Shown: piece by piece, positions 18,918 through 28,880 of the stretch | How the letters are laid out: every line of letters starts with the position of its first letter | Numbering within the stretch: position 1 is the stretch's first letter | Origin: Pseudomonas fluorescens | Lineage (GTDB): Bacteria; Pseudomonadota; Gammaproteobacteria; Pseudomonadales; Pseudomonadaceae | Reading direction: 5' to 3' | NCBI RefSeq assembly: GCF_001307155.1 | Contig: NZ_CP012830.1 | Location: 2,225,501 to 2,289,500, forward strand | Length of the DNA stretch: 64,000 bases | The notes under the pieces: model-generated | The model's input: the letters and a program-made list of their open reading frames with translations, nothing else | What the model was told of the DNA's origin: nothing | Databases searched by the model: none | Translations under genes and position numbers: made by a program

Positions 18918-20360
18918 ATGCTGATTCCCGTGATTCTTTCAGGGGGGGCCGGAACCCGGCTGTGGCCGGTTTCGCGTGAAGGACATCCCAAGCCGTTCAT
19001 GACCCTGCCCGATGGCCAGACGCTGTTGGGCAAGACCTATCAGCGCGCGGCCGGGCTGCTCGGCACACACGGAGATATCGTCACGGTGACCAACCGTGAC
19101 TACTACTTTCAAAGCAAGGATCACTATCAGGACGCCCATCTGGGTCATCACCGCGGCCACTTCGTGCTGGAACCGGTAGGCCGTAATACCGCGCCGGCCA
19201 TCGCCGCCGCCGCCCTGTCGTTGCAAGCGTTGCACGGCAACGAAGCGATTCTGGTGGTGATGCCGGCTGACCACCTGATCCAGAACGAGGATGCTTTCAA
19301 GACTGCTGTCAGGCATGCCGTGAAACTGGCCGAGGCCGGGCATCTGGTGACCTTTGGCGTGATCCCGACGGCGCCGGAGACCGGTTTCGGTTACATCGAA
19401 CGGGGTGAGCCACTGGACGAGCAAGGTGCGACCAAGGTCGCACGCTTCGTCGAAAAACCCGACCTGCAAACCGCCATGCACTACCTGGAAAGCGGCAACT
19501 TCCTGTGGAACTCGGGCATGTTCTGTTTCTCGGTCGGCACTTTGCTAGCGCAGTTGCAGCTCCACGCCCCGCAACTGCTCGAACAGGCCGATGCGTGCCT
19601 GGCGGCCAGCACCACAGTCGAGACCGGCGGCTGTCTGCAACAGGAATTGTCGGCGACACATTTCGCCGAAATGACTGATATTTCTATCGACTATGCCTTG
19701 ATGGAGCGCTCTAACAAGGTGGTGGTGATACCCGCCGGTTTCGACTGCAGCGGCATCGGTTCATGGGGCGCCGTCAGTGCCCTGGTTGCGGCCGACGCGC
19801 AGAACAACCGCGCCAGCGGCGATGCGTTGTTCATCGACAGTCACAACAACTTCGTCCAAAGCGATGGCCGAATGGTCGCGACGGTAGGCGTGGATAACCT
19901 GATCGTCATCGACACTGCCGACGCCGTGCTCGTAGCCCATACCGACCGCGCACAAGACGTGCGCAAGGTGGTCAAGCAGCTCAAAGAGAAAGAGCACGAA
20001 AGCTATAGCCTGCACCGCACCGTCAGTCGACCATGGGGCACCTACACCGTGCTGGAGGAAGGTCCACGCTTCAAGATCAAACGCATCGTGGTCAAATCCG
20101 GCGCCAAGCTGTCGCTGCAAATGCACCATCACCGCAACGAACACTGGGTGGAGGCCGAAGGTATGGCCAAGGTCACCAACAACGGTTCGGGGTCGCGTCT
20201 GGTGGCTAAAAACGAGTCCACCTTCATTGCCGCCGGGCACAAGCATCGTCTGGAAAACCCGGGGGTGATCGATCTGGTGATCATTGAAGTGCAAAGCGGT
20301 GAGTATCTGGGAGAGGACGATATCGTCCGCTTCGAAGATCAGTACGGCAGGGCGGTCTGA
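18918..20360 (+). CDS. wbpW: Mannose-1-phosphate guanylyltransferase / mannose-6-phosphate isomerase
   Basis: 480 residues, bifunctional type II phosphomannose isomerase/GDP-mannose pyrophosphorylase. The N-terminal nucleotidyltransferase has GGAGTRLWPVSREGHPKPF (about 9-27) and VEKPDLQTA. The C-terminal cupin domain (about 350-470) carries the metal-binding KLSLQMHHHRNEHW segment. It makes GDP-mannose from fructose-6-phosphate-derived mannose-6-phosphate. Named wbpW because it sits in the D-rhamnan operon; AlgA and PslB are close relatives elsewhere in the genus. Confidence 0.92.
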   Translation: MLIPVILSGGAGTRLWPVSREGHPKPFMTLPDGQTLLGKTYQRAAGLLGTHGDIVTVTNRDYYFQSKDHYQDAHLGHHRGHFVLEPVGRNTAPAIAAAALSLQALHGNEAILVVMPADHLIQNEDAFKTAVRHAVKLAEAGHLVTFGVIPTAPETGFGYIERGEPLDEQGATKVARFVEKPDLQTAMHYLESGNFLWNSGMFCFSVGTLLAQLQLHAPQLLEQADACLAASTTVETGGCLQQELSATHFAEMTDISIDYALMERSNKVVVIPAGFDCSGIGSWGAVSALVAADAQNNRASGDALFIDSHNNFVQSDGRMVATVGVDNLIVIDTADAVLVAHTDRAQDVRKVVKQLKEKEHESYSLHRTVSRPWGTYTVLEEGPRFKIKRIVVKSGAKLSLQMHHHRNEHWVEAEGMAKVTNNGSGSRLVAKNESTFIAAGHKHRLENPGVIDLVIIEVQSGEYLGEDDIVRFEDQYGRAV

Positions 20361-21158
20361 ATGTTGCTCAACTTGTATCACTCGCTGTGGAGCTACCGGG
20401 GTTTCATCCTCGGTAGCGTCAAGCGAGAGTTCCAGTCGCGCTATCGCAACTCGTTGTTCGGTGCCCTGTGGACCGTGCTCAACCCGCTTTCAATGATCGT
20501 CGTCTACACCGTGATCTTTTCCCACATCATGCGCGCCCGCTTGCCGGGAGTGGATGACGGCATGGCCTACAGTGTCTACCTCTGCGCCGGATTACTGACT
20601 TGGGGACTATTTTCGGAAATCACCTTGCGCAGCCAGAACATGTTTCTGGAAAACGCCAATCTGCTGAAGAAAATCAGCTTCCCGAGAATCTGTTTACCGG
20701 TAATCGTGCTGCTCAATGCCGGCATCAACTTCGCGATCATCATCGGGCTGTTTCTGGGTTTTCTACTGATCACCGGGCGACTGCCGGGCATGGCCTTGCT
20801 GGCGCTGGTGCCACTATTGGCCTTACAGGTGATCTTCTGCGCCGGACTGGGGATGATTCTTGGCGTGCTGAACGTATTCTTTCGCGATGTCGGGCAGTTA
20901 TTCAGCATTTGCCTGCAATTCTGGTTCTGGCTGACGCCGATCGTGTACCCGATGACGATCCTGCCCGAGTGGGTCCAGCGCCTGCTGCAACTCAACCCCC
21001 TGACCAACCTGATCAGCAGTTACCAGAACCTGTTCCTCTACGGCCAATGGCCGATATGGAGTTCCCTGCTGCCGATCCTGGTGATCGGTGTGTTGTTCTG
21101 CGTGATCGGCCTGCGACTGTTTCGCCAACGGGTCGGCGAAATGGTGGATGAACTCTGA
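20361..21158 (+). CDS. wzm: O-antigen ABC transporter permease (Wzm)
   Basis: 265 residues, ABC-2 type permease with about six hydrophobic segments. Typical features are an N-terminal amphipathic WSYRGFILGSVKREFQSRY and the SLFGALWTVLNP segment. With Wzt it exports the completed lipid-linked D-rhamnan from the cytosolic to the periplasmic leaflet. The ATG directly follows the wbpW stop codon, and its last base is shared with the first of wzt, indicating tight coupling. Confidence 0.93.
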   Translation: MLLNLYHSLWSYRGFILGSVKREFQSRYRNSLFGALWTVLNPLSMIVVYTVIFSHIMRARLPGVDDGMAYSVYLCAGLLTWGLFSEITLRSQNMFLENANLLKKISFPRICLPVIVLLNAGINFAIIIGLFLGFLLITGRLPGMALLALVPLLALQVIFCAGLGMILGVLNVFFRDVGQLFSICLQFWFWLTPIVYPMTILPEWVQRLLQLNPLTNLISSYQNLFLYGQWPIWSSLLPILVIGVLFCVIGLRLFRQRVGEMVDEL

Positions 21159-22411
21159 TGGGGCACATACGCGTTACCGGCCTGGGCAAGGCTTACAAAC
21201 AGTACCCCAGCCGCTGGAGTCGACTGGCCGAATGGCTGATCCCGTTTTCGCCGATCCGCCATCGCCAGCACTGGGTGCTGCAAGGTGTGGAATTCGAGAT
21301 TGCCCCCGGCGAAGCGGTGGGCATCGTCGGGGTTAATGGTGCCGGCAAAAGCACCTTGCTGAAGATGATCACCGGGACCACCCAGCCAACCTGTGGACAG
21401 ATTCAGCTCGAAGGCCGGGTGGCCGCGCTGCTGGAACTGGGCATGGGCTTTCACGCGGATTTCACCGGTCGGCAGAACGCGGTCATGGCCGGGCAACTGC
21501 TGGGCATGCCGATCGAAGAGATCGAAGCCCTGATGCCCGAAATCGAACGTTTCGCGGAGATCGGCGAAGCCATCGATCACCCCGTACGCACCTATTCAAG
21601 CGGTATGCAGATGCGCCTGGCCTTCAGCGTGGCTACCGCCCGGCGCCCGGACATCCTGATCGTCGATGAAGCCCTGTCGGTGGGCGACGCCTACTTCCAG
21701 CACAAGAGCTTCGACCGCATCCGCAGCTTTCGCAAAGCCGGTACCACGCTGCTGATCGTGTCCCACGACCGTTCGGCTATCCAGTCGATCTGTGATTCGG
21801 CGATCCTCCTGGAAAACGGTCGCGTGGCCATGCATGGCACACCCGAAGCCGTCATGGATTACTACAACGCCTTGCTCGCCGAACGGGAAGGCCAGACCGT
21901 GCGTCAGGAAATGCTCGCCGGCGGGCAAGTACAAACCGTTTCCGGCACCGGCGAAGCCGCAATCCTCAGCGTGCGCTTGCTGGATGAGCACGAACGCGCC
22001 ATTGACGCCGCCGAAGTCGGTCAGCCGGTGGTACTGGAGGTGCAGGTCGAAGTCCGCCAGGACATCGAACGGCTGGTGCTGGGCTTCATGATCAAGGATC
22101 GTCTGGGCCAGGCCATGTATGGGATCAACACCCATCGCCAGGATCAGGCGCTGACCGACCTGCAGGCCTCTGAACGGGTCACCTACCGCTTTGCCTTCGT
22201 CATGGGCCTTGGCAAGGGCAACTATTCCGTGGCCCTGAGCCTGTCTCGGCTGGACTCGCACCTGGACCGCAATTTCGAATGGCGCGACTACGGCCTGGTG
22301 TTCCACGTCATCAATAACCGGCATGAAGACTTCGTCGGCTGCTCGTGGCTGGGCGCGAAAACCACCATCACCCGCACAACCGCACAGAGTGTTTCGGAGA
22401 TCGCGCCATGA
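21158..22411 (+). CDS. wzt: O-antigen ABC transporter ATP-binding protein (Wzt)
   Basis: 417 residues. The N-terminal nucleotide-binding domain (about 1-245) has Walker A GVNGAGKSTLL, signature YSSGMQMRLAFS and Walker B ILIVDEA. The extra C-terminal domain (about 265-415) is the Wzt carbohydrate-binding domain that in other systems recognises the capped end of the polymer. Its presence suggests chain-end recognition here too, which would fit the methyl- and acyltransferases of the divergent operon. Overlaps the next gene by 4 bp. Confidence 0.93.
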   Translation: MGHIRVTGLGKAYKQYPSRWSRLAEWLIPFSPIRHRQHWVLQGVEFEIAPGEAVGIVGVNGAGKSTLLKMITGTTQPTCGQIQLEGRVAALLELGMGFHADFTGRQNAVMAGQLLGMPIEEIEALMPEIERFAEIGEAIDHPVRTYSSGMQMRLAFSVATARRPDILIVDEALSVGDAYFQHKSFDRIRSFRKAGTTLLIVSHDRSAIQSICDSAILLENGRVAMHGTPEAVMDYYNALLAEREGQTVRQEMLAGGQVQTVSGTGEAAILSVRLLDEHERAIDAAEVGQPVVLEVQVEVRQDIERLVLGFMIKDRLGQAMYGINTHRQDQALTDLQASERVTYRFAFVMGLGKGNYSVALSLSRLDSHLDRNFEWRDYGLVFHVINNRHEDFVGCSWLGAKTTITRTTAQSVSEIAP

Positions 22412-23775
22412 CTCGCCTGCTGGTGGAATGCACCCATGTGTTCCAACACCCCAAGGTCAATTCGGGCATTCAGCGGGTGGTGCGCAACGTCATCAATCAA
22501 CTGTCGGAAAACGTCGACGGCGCAGAATGCATTCCCGTCGTGATGCTCAAGGGCAAGCTCTACCGAGTGCTGAAACTGGGCCCTTTGAACACTCCGTTTT
22601 TCGAGGGGTTGATGGCATTCGGCGGACGCCTGGAGCGCCTGGCGCATCGCTACTGCCAACTGCACCAACGTCTCGACAAACAGTGCACTTCGCGATGGAC
22701 CCGGCGAGCGTTGTATGTGGCTTACCGCCTCACGACACTGTCAGTATTCAGCGTTCCGTTGCGCCTGATTGATCAGGTCAACCAGTATCAACTGCCCAAG
22801 CGTTGCTCGCCGCTGCAGCATCAACCGGGGGATCAACTGGTGCTGCTGGACTCGTCCTGGCATACCGATTTTTTCCCGTTTGCCGAACAACTCAAACGCG
22901 AAGGTGTGGGCATCGTTTCGGTGGTCTATGACCTGATTCCCCTGACTCACCCGCAATTCTACGACACACGGCTGGTGCAGATTTTCAACGAGTGGTTCGA
23001 CTGGATCAGCCAAACCGCCGACGGTTACATGGCGATTTCCTCCACGGTGCGCGATCAGGTGCGTGAAGAATTGCATCGCCGGGTCGGACCGGCGAAAGCC
23101 GAGACATTGTGGTTCGACTATTTCCACCTCGGCTCCGAACTGGACCTGAGCGAAGCCACCGCCGCCGTGGAGCCGCGCCTGGCCCGGTTGTTCACAACGC
23201 CGGAACCGGTATTCCTGATGGTCAGCACCATCGAGCCGCGAAAGAACCACGACTATCTGCTCGACGCCTTCGAGCTTGCCTGGACAGCAGGCTCCAAAGC
23301 ACGACTGTGCATTGCCGGCAGAGTCGGCTGGAAGTGCGATGCCCTGCTCGACCGTGTGCGTAAGCACCCGGAGCTGAACCAACGGCTGTTCATGTTCAAC
23401 GACCTGAGCGACACCAGTCTCGAACATGCCTACTCTCACGCCAGTGCACTGGTATTTCCGTCCTACGTCGAAGGCTTCGGCCTGCCACTGGTTGAAGCGA
23501 TGCAGCGCGGTTTGCCGGCGATGGGCAGCGACATTCCGGTGTTCCGCGAAATTGGCGGTGAGTTCATGGCCTATTTCGATCTCGCGGCCCCGCAAAGCCT
23601 GGTCGACCTGATCACCCACATGGAAAACACCGGGACCTTCCCGGCCGCGCGCAAGGTGAGCGAATGGCGCTGGTTCGGCTGGCACGAGGCCAGTGCACAA
23701 TTGATCGAGCGAGTCCTGCGCAACCTGAAGAGGACTCCGGTAGCCGTTGAGAGGCAACATGCAGATTGCCCTTAA
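22408..23775 (+). CDS. wbpX: D-rhamnosyltransferase WbpX-like
   Basis: 455 residues, GT-B fold, family 4 type. Motifs: EPRKNHDYLLDAF (phosphate-binding region) and YVEGFGLPLVEAM (E-x7-E) in the C-terminal half. The N-terminal part starts MTRLLVECTHVFQHPKVNSG, typical of WbpX. The ATG at 22408 is preferred over an in-frame start 21 codons earlier because it gives the 4-bp overlap with wzt. Third-from-last gene in the D-rhamnan operon; in P. aeruginosa WbpX, WbpY and WbpZ build the trisaccharide repeat. Confidence 0.88.
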   Translation: MTRLLVECTHVFQHPKVNSGIQRVVRNVINQLSENVDGAECIPVVMLKGKLYRVLKLGPLNTPFFEGLMAFGGRLERLAHRYCQLHQRLDKQCTSRWTRRALYVAYRLTTLSVFSVPLRLIDQVNQYQLPKRCSPLQHQPGDQLVLLDSSWHTDFFPFAEQLKREGVGIVSVVYDLIPLTHPQFYDTRLVQIFNEWFDWISQTADGYMAISSTVRDQVREELHRRVGPAKAETLWFDYFHLGSELDLSEATAAVEPRLARLFTTPEPVFLMVSTIEPRKNHDYLLDAFELAWTAGSKARLCIAGRVGWKCDALLDRVRKHPELNQRLFMFNDLSDTSLEHAYSHASALVFPSYVEGFGLPLVEAMQRGLPAMGSDIPVFREIGGEFMAYFDLAAPQSLVDLITHMENTGTFPAARKVSEWRWFGWHEASAQLIERVLRNLKRTPVAVERQHADCP

Positions 23776-24889
23776 CGCACGAATCCTGCAGGCACCCCGA
23801 ACCGGTATCGGCCACTACCTGGCCGAACTGGTCAATGCACTGACCCATGAGCCTGACCTGGAACTGTCATTTTTCCACGGCTGGGGCTGGAGTTCGTCGC
23901 TACCGGCAGCAGCAATGCCCGCTTACTCACGACTGACTCCGTTGCTGCGGCAGATCCCCGGTGCCTATCAGGCACGTCGCTGGCTGGAACAACGGCGCTT
24001 CGACCAAGGACACTCGAAGGCCATTGACCTCTACCACGAACCAAGTCTGTGGCCCCTGGCGTTCAAGGGCCCGACCATCATCACCCTGCACGACCTGACC
24101 CACCTGCACTATCCGTCGACCCAACCGGCAGCGCGGTTACGGGAGATTGAACGTCGACTGGGCCAAGGTGTGCGCCAGGCACGCCTGATCCTGACCGACT
24201 CACAGTTTGTCGCCGACGAGGCCCAGCGCTATTTCGGTCTCGGCCCCGAGCGTTTCGTGGTTGCCCCTCTGGGGGCTGCAGCGCGTTTTCATCCACGTTC
24301 GAATCAGTTCTTGCAGCAGGCGCTGCACCCTCACGGCGTGCAGCCACAGGGGTACTTTCTGTGTGTCGGTACTCTGGAGCCGCGCAAGAACCTGTCGCTG
24401 GCATTGCGTGCTCACGCGCAGTTGCCTGAAGCACTGCGTCAGCACTTTCCTTTACTGGTGGTGGGAATGGCCGGGTGGAAAGGCGAACAGCTCGTAAATG
24501 AATTACACACGGCGCTGGCAAGCGGTCATGTCCGCCTGCTGGGGTACCTGCCGGATGAACAGGTCGCAGAACTGCTCGCCGGTGCCCGAGCGCTTGTTTT
24601 TCCGTCAATTTATGAAGGTTTCGGCCTTCCGGTTCTGGAGGCCATGGCCAGCGGTACTCCGGTGATATTGACCCGACGTTCGGCCATGCCGGAGGTCGCG
24701 GGTGCTGCGGGTAACTATATCGAGCCTGACGATTTGCACGGATTGAGCGAGGCAATGAGGTGTCTGGCCGACGATCAAGCGCATTGGCAGGCATGCCGAG
24801 AAGCAGGGTTGCGACAAGCGAAGCTTTTTTCCTGGGAGCGTTGCGCGGCGATTACAGCTAGCGCCTACCACCAGGCTCTGGGAGGTTGA
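23759..24889 (+). CDS. wbpY: D-rhamnosyltransferase WbpY-like
   Basis: 376 residues, family 4 GT-B glycosyltransferase, with EPRKNLSLALRAH and YEGFGLPVLEAMASGTP in the C-terminal half. ATG 23759 is preceded by GAGAGG five bases away; an in-frame TTG four codons earlier lacks this. The coding sequence overlaps the end of wbpX by 17 bp and abuts wbpZ without a gap. Expected to add D-rhamnose residues to the growing common antigen on the cytosolic face of the membrane. Confidence 0.88.
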   Translation: MQIALNARILQAPRTGIGHYLAELVNALTHEPDLELSFFHGWGWSSSLPAAAMPAYSRLTPLLRQIPGAYQARRWLEQRRFDQGHSKAIDLYHEPSLWPLAFKGPTIITLHDLTHLHYPSTQPAARLREIERRLGQGVRQARLILTDSQFVADEAQRYFGLGPERFVVAPLGAAARFHPRSNQFLQQALHPHGVQPQGYFLCVGTLEPRKNLSLALRAHAQLPEALRQHFPLLVVGMAGWKGEQLVNELHTALASGHVRLLGYLPDEQVAELLAGARALVFPSIYEGFGLPVLEAMASGTPVILTRRSAMPEVAGAAGNYIEPDDLHGLSEAMRCLADDQAHWQACREAGLRQAKLFSWERCAAITASAYHQALGG

Positions 24890-26020
24890 ATGCGCGTACT
24901 CCACTTTTTCAAAACGTATCTGCCCGACTCAGTCGGCGGTATCGAACAAGTGATCTTTCAATTGTGTGAGAGTGGCGCCCAGCACGGCATCGAAAGCCAG
25001 GTTCTGACGCTTAGCGCTAACCCGAGCCCGGCAGTCATCCAACTGGGGCAGCATGAGGTTCATCGGGCCAAACTCGATGTGCAGTTCGCTTCCACCGGGT
25101 TCTCCTACAGTGTATTCAAGCAGTTTCGGGAAATGGCTGCTGAGGCCGATGTGGTCAATTACCACTTTCCATGGCCATTCATGGACCTGGTGCATTTTTT
25201 CAGCGGCATGAACAAGCCCTGCGTAGTGACCTATCACTCCGACATTATTCGTCAAAAACACCTGCTCAAACTCTACCAGCCGCTGATGAACCGTTTTCTC
25301 GCCAGCGCCGACCGGATTGTCGCGGCATCACCGAACTACCTTCACTCCAGCGACATTCTTCAGAGCTTTCCAGACAAAACCCGGGTCATTCCCTATGGCC
25401 TGAACAAGTCCGGCTATCCAAAACCTGACACCGAACGTATGGCTCGTTGGCGCGAGCGCCTGGGTGAACGGTTTTTCCTGTTTGTGGGCGTCATGCGCTA
25501 TTACAAAGGCCTGCACATCCTGCTCGATGCGCTCAAAGGTGTCGACTACCCGGTTGTGATTGTTGGTGCCGGGCCACTGGAGAAAGAGCTGCACGCCCAG
25601 GCGGCAAGGCTGGGTCTGCGCAACCTGCATTTCCTTGGGCGCCTGGACGACGAAGACAAAGTCGCGCTGTTGCAACTGAGCTACGCGATTGTGTTTCCGT
25701 CACACCTACGCTCCGAAGCATTTGGCATCTCCCTGCTCGAAGGGGCGATGTACGGTAAACCGATGATCTCCAGCGAAATCGGCACCGGTACCAGTTACAT
25801 CAATATTCACAGCGAGACCGGGCTGGTGGTGCCTCCGAGTGATCCACAGGCGTTTCGCGAAGCCATGCGCACGCTATGGGAAAACCCTCTCCAGGCAGCG
25901 GAAATGGGTGTGAAGGCTGAAGCGCGTTACCAGCAGTTGTTTACCGCTGACGAAATGGGTCGCAAATGGACCGAGTTGTATCAGGAGTTGCTGGCAGAGA
26001 AATCGCTGTCTTACGCGTAG
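24890..26020 (+). CDS. wbpZ: D-rhamnosyltransferase WbpZ-like
   Basis: 376 residues, family 4 GT-B enzyme. It begins MRVLHFFKTYLPDSVGGIEQ, the usual N-terminus of WbpZ-like enzymes, and has VMRYYKGLHILLDAL and SEAFGISLLEGAMYGKP as donor-site motifs. WbpZ initiates the rhamnan by adding the first D-Rha to the lipid-linked primer in P. aeruginosa. Last gene of the operon; the convergent reductase gene ends 13 bp downstream with no recognisable terminator between. Confidence 0.88.
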   Translation: MRVLHFFKTYLPDSVGGIEQVIFQLCESGAQHGIESQVLTLSANPSPAVIQLGQHEVHRAKLDVQFASTGFSYSVFKQFREMAAEADVVNYHFPWPFMDLVHFFSGMNKPCVVTYHSDIIRQKHLLKLYQPLMNRFLASADRIVAASPNYLHSSDILQSFPDKTRVIPYGLNKSGYPKPDTERMARWRERLGERFFLFVGVMRYYKGLHILLDALKGVDYPVVIVGAGPLEKELHAQAARLGLRNLHFLGRLDDEDKVALLQLSYAIVFPSHLRSEAFGISLLEGAMYGKPMISSEIGTGTSYINIHSETGLVVPPSDPQAFREAMRTLWENPLQAAEMGVKAEARYQQLFTADEMGRKWTELYQELLAEKSLSYA

Positions 26021-26032
26021 CTCCCATACTGA

Positions 26033-28066
26033 TTACAGATCAAGCACCAGCGGTTGCTGGCCCTGAGCCGGAACTGCACAGCAAATCAGCACTTCCCCCG
26101 CACCGGGTAACTCCGCCGGGGGCTGTGGATAACTCACCTGACCGCTGATCAAACGGGTCTTGCAGGTGCCGCAGGAACCGCCGCGACAGCTGAACTCTGG
26201 CCGCAAACCCTGGCTTTCTGCCAACTCCAGCAAACTGCCGCCGTCCGGCTGCCAGCGCGCATCAATGGCCGAGCGCTGAAACACCACCGCGACCGAGGTG
26301 GTGGCCACTGGAGACTGATCGATGACTACCACCTCTGGATCCGGCTGCCGACGTAGCGTCGAAGGACCAAAGGTTTCGGCGTGAATCCGCTGATCGCGAA
26401 TATCCAGCCCACGTAAATCGTCGTATAGCCCTTGAGTGAAACTGCTCGGACCACACAAGACAAAATCCAGCTGATCGTAGTCTTCCACCAACAGGATGGT
26501 TTTAAGCAGTGCGAGGTCGATGCGCCCGGTCAGGTCAAAATCCTCGCCTTCCAGGGCTTCGCGCTCCGGCTGGCTGAGCAGACGTAATACCCGCACTGCG
26601 TCATCCGCACCCTCCAGCAAGCGCTCAAGCTCAGCGCGAAATGGCTGATCAGCCAGGCTACGCGAACTCTGGATCAACCAGGTCGGGCGGGTACGCCGTG
26701 TGCGCTGGCCCTGGTAAACCACTTCACGGAGCATCGACAACAACGGCGTAATACCGACGCCGGCCGCCAACAGCACCAGCGGCCGGCGTTCATTGGCGGC
26801 CAGCGTGAAATGCCCTTGCGGTGCGCGGGCTTCAATCAGGTCACCGACTCGAATGTGTTCGTGCAAATGTGACGACACCAACCCTTCACGTTTCACGCTG
26901 ATACGGAAGAATTCATCGGAGGGCGCACTCGACAGACTGTAAGTGCGGATATGCACCTGGCCATCAAGCGTGAAACGCACCGGCAAGTGCTGCCCGGCCT
27001 GGAACAGCGGTAACCCGGCACCGTCAGCCGGCTCCAGATAGATTGAGCGAATGCTCTGGCTTTCCCGCTCGATCCGGGACACCCGCAATGGCCACCAGTG
27101 ATCGCCCAATGCCGCTGCCTGCAACCTGGCGGCAGCCTGTTCCCAGGTGCCGGTCAGCAGACTGGTGGGCGAAACCCCATCGAAGCGCCAGCGCAACGCC
27201 AACGCTGCAGGTCGCCGAACCACCTGCTGCACATGCAGCTTCCACAACCGTTCGGCGCCTTGAAAGGCTTCTACTTGTGGGCCATCGAGGATGATTTCGG
27301 TACGACCGCTGACCTGCAGCAGATCGCCCGTAGTGAAATCGATAAACAGCAACCCCGCCCGCGGATTGAGCAGCAGGTTGCCCAAGGTATTGAAGTGCAG
27401 ATTGCCGGCAAAATCAGGGATGGTCAGGCAGTCACCCTCGACCTGAACAAAACCCGTCTGGCCACCACGGTGGGAAACATCCACAGAGCGTGAGTTATCC
27501 ACATCCACGTAACTGGCGACAAAAAGGGTGTCGGCATCCCGAATCATCGCCGCGGCCGCGTCATCCAGCGAATTCAGGCGCTGTGCGATACGGGTCGACG
27601 GATCGGCCAACGGCACCGATTCGAACTGCCGCAATTGAATGTACTGCGGGCAATTACCGAAGGACTGCTCGACCGAGACGCTCAGGCCTTGCACGTCAAT
27701 CGTGCCGACCCGGCCGTTGATCCGGTTGCGCCGTCTTGTGTGCAACTCGATCCCCAGCAAACCAATCGCCGCCCCGGCGTGTAATTGCGCCGGGTCGTTC
27801 AGCGTTGGCAGGCTGTCGAGTTGCAACTGTGCAGGTTCAGGGGAATGGGCGAACCCCGGCGGGCCTTCAAGGATACTCGCCCAAGGGTTACCGTCGGCGT
27901 CCACGGCACCGAACACCATGAACGGCAACTGACGATAGAACTGCCGATGCTGATCCGGCATTAGCTTGCGGATCACCTTGCGCCCGTGCGCTTCCATACG
28001 CTCGGCAACCCCTGCATGAGCCTGCAACTGTTTCTCGCCGGCATGCCAAGGTGAAAGCTCCATCAC
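26033..28066 (-). CDS. PNPOx-like / FAD-NAD(P) reductase / 2Fe-2S fusion protein
   Basis: 677 residues in three parts. About 1-310 is a pyridoxamine-phosphate-oxidase-like split-barrel domain (DADTLFVASYVD, GLLFIDFTTGDLLQVSGR). About 330-570 is a ferredoxin-NADP-reductase-like module with the flavin motif RTYSLSSA and the nucleotide motif GVGITPLLSML. The C-terminal 90 residues are a plant-type ferredoxin with CRGGSCGTC (Cys627, 632, 635) and a final Cys near 662. Electrons would flow NAD(P)H to FAD to 2Fe-2S to an unknown acceptor. Substrate unknown. It may share a transcript with the GST gene upstream. Confidence 0.85.
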   Translation of the reverse strand: MMELSPWHAGEKQLQAHAGVAERMEAHGRKVIRKLMPDQHRQFYRQLPFMVFGAVDADGNPWASILEGPPGFAHSPEPAQLQLDSLPTLNDPAQLHAGAAIGLLGIELHTRRRNRINGRVGTIDVQGLSVSVEQSFGNCPQYIQLRQFESVPLADPSTRIAQRLNSLDDAAAAMIRDADTLFVASYVDVDNSRSVDVSHRGGQTGFVQVEGDCLTIPDFAGNLHFNTLGNLLLNPRAGLLFIDFTTGDLLQVSGRTEIILDGPQVEAFQGAERLWKLHVQQVVRRPAALALRWRFDGVSPTSLLTGTWEQAAARLQAAALGDHWWPLRVSRIERESQSIRSIYLEPADGAGLPLFQAGQHLPVRFTLDGQVHIRTYSLSSAPSDEFFRISVKREGLVSSHLHEHIRVGDLIEARAPQGHFTLAANERRPLVLLAAGVGITPLLSMLREVVYQGQRTRRTRPTWLIQSSRSLADQPFRAELERLLEGADDAVRVLRLLSQPEREALEGEDFDLTGRIDLALLKTILLVEDYDQLDFVLCGPSSFTQGLYDDLRGLDIRDQRIHAETFGPSTLRRQPDPEVVVIDQSPVATTSVAVVFQRSAIDARWQPDGGSLLELAESQGLRPEFSCRGGSCGTCKTRLISGQVSYPQPPAELPGAGEVLICCAVPAQGQQPLVLDL

Positions 28067-28126
28067 GGTTCTCCCCTGCGCACCCGGCGCAGTGTGAACG
28101 GCCCGACATTGTTGGGCCGTGGCGCT

Positions 28127-28750
28127 TCAGGCAGTTTGCAATCCGGCCACGGTGCGTGGCATGCCGACAAAACCGGGCAAGGCCTCGATCCGCGCCAGCC
28201 AGGCCCGCACGTTGGCATAGTCAGCCAACGACACGTTGCCTTCCGGCGCATGGGCGATGTAGCTGTAGGCAGCAACATCGGCGATGGTTGGCTCATCACC
28301 CGCAAGATAGGTGGATTTGCTCAGTTCCTGATCAATCACTTTGAGCAGGTTGTGCGAACGGGTAATCACTTCATCGGCATTGTTAGGCGCACCGAATACC
28401 GTGATCAGCCGGGCAATGGCCGGACCAAAGGCAATCGGCCCGGCCGCTATCGACAGCCAGCGCTGAACCCTGGCCGCACCGACCGGGTCGGCCGGCAGCC
28501 AGCGGCCCTTGCCGTATTTCTGCGCCAGATACACCAGAATCGCGTTGGAATCGGCCAGCACCACACCTTGGTCGTCGATCACCGGGACCTGACCAAAGGC
28601 ATTGAGTGCAAGAAAGTCCGGCTGTTTGTGCGCGCCTTTCGCCAGATCGACGAAGATCAGTTCGGTTGGCAGCTCAAGCAGTGAGAGCATCAGCTCCACA
28701 CGGTGGGCGTGGCCGGAACGTGGGAAGTTGTAGAGTTTGATGGCGTGCAT
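28127..28750 (-). CDS. Glutathione S-transferase family protein
   Basis: 207 residues with the N-terminal thioredoxin-like domain (about 1-80; [17 protein letters not shown] gives the cis-Pro and Glu/Asp-Ser glutathione-binding stretch) and an all-helical C-terminal domain (about 90-200; ADVAAYSYI). Family members conjugate glutathione to electrophiles or isomerise them. It ends 61 bp before the oxidoreductase fusion on the same strand, so the two may act on the same xenobiotic or stress product (inference). The LysR gene 130 bp upstream is a candidate regulator. Confidence 0.88.
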   Translation of the reverse strand: MHAIKLYNFPRSGHAHRVELMLSLLELPTELIFVDLAKGAHKQPDFLALNAFGQVPVIDDQGVVLADSNAILVYLAQKYGKGRWLPADPVGAARVQRWLSIAAGPIAFGPAIARLITVFGAPNNADEVITRSHNLLKVIDQELSKSTYLAGDEPTIADVAAYSYIAHAPEGNVSLADYANVRAWLARIEALPGFVGMPRTVAGLQTA

Positions 28751-28880
28751 GGTCGACTCCGCGGCTGGATCGCGCGGTTCAGGAGGGAACCGCGCTAAGT
28801 GGCGTTATCTTCCACCTGCCATCAAATCAACAGAATAACCAGAAAACACAATCGATCATTTCATCCAGCGCAATAACACC

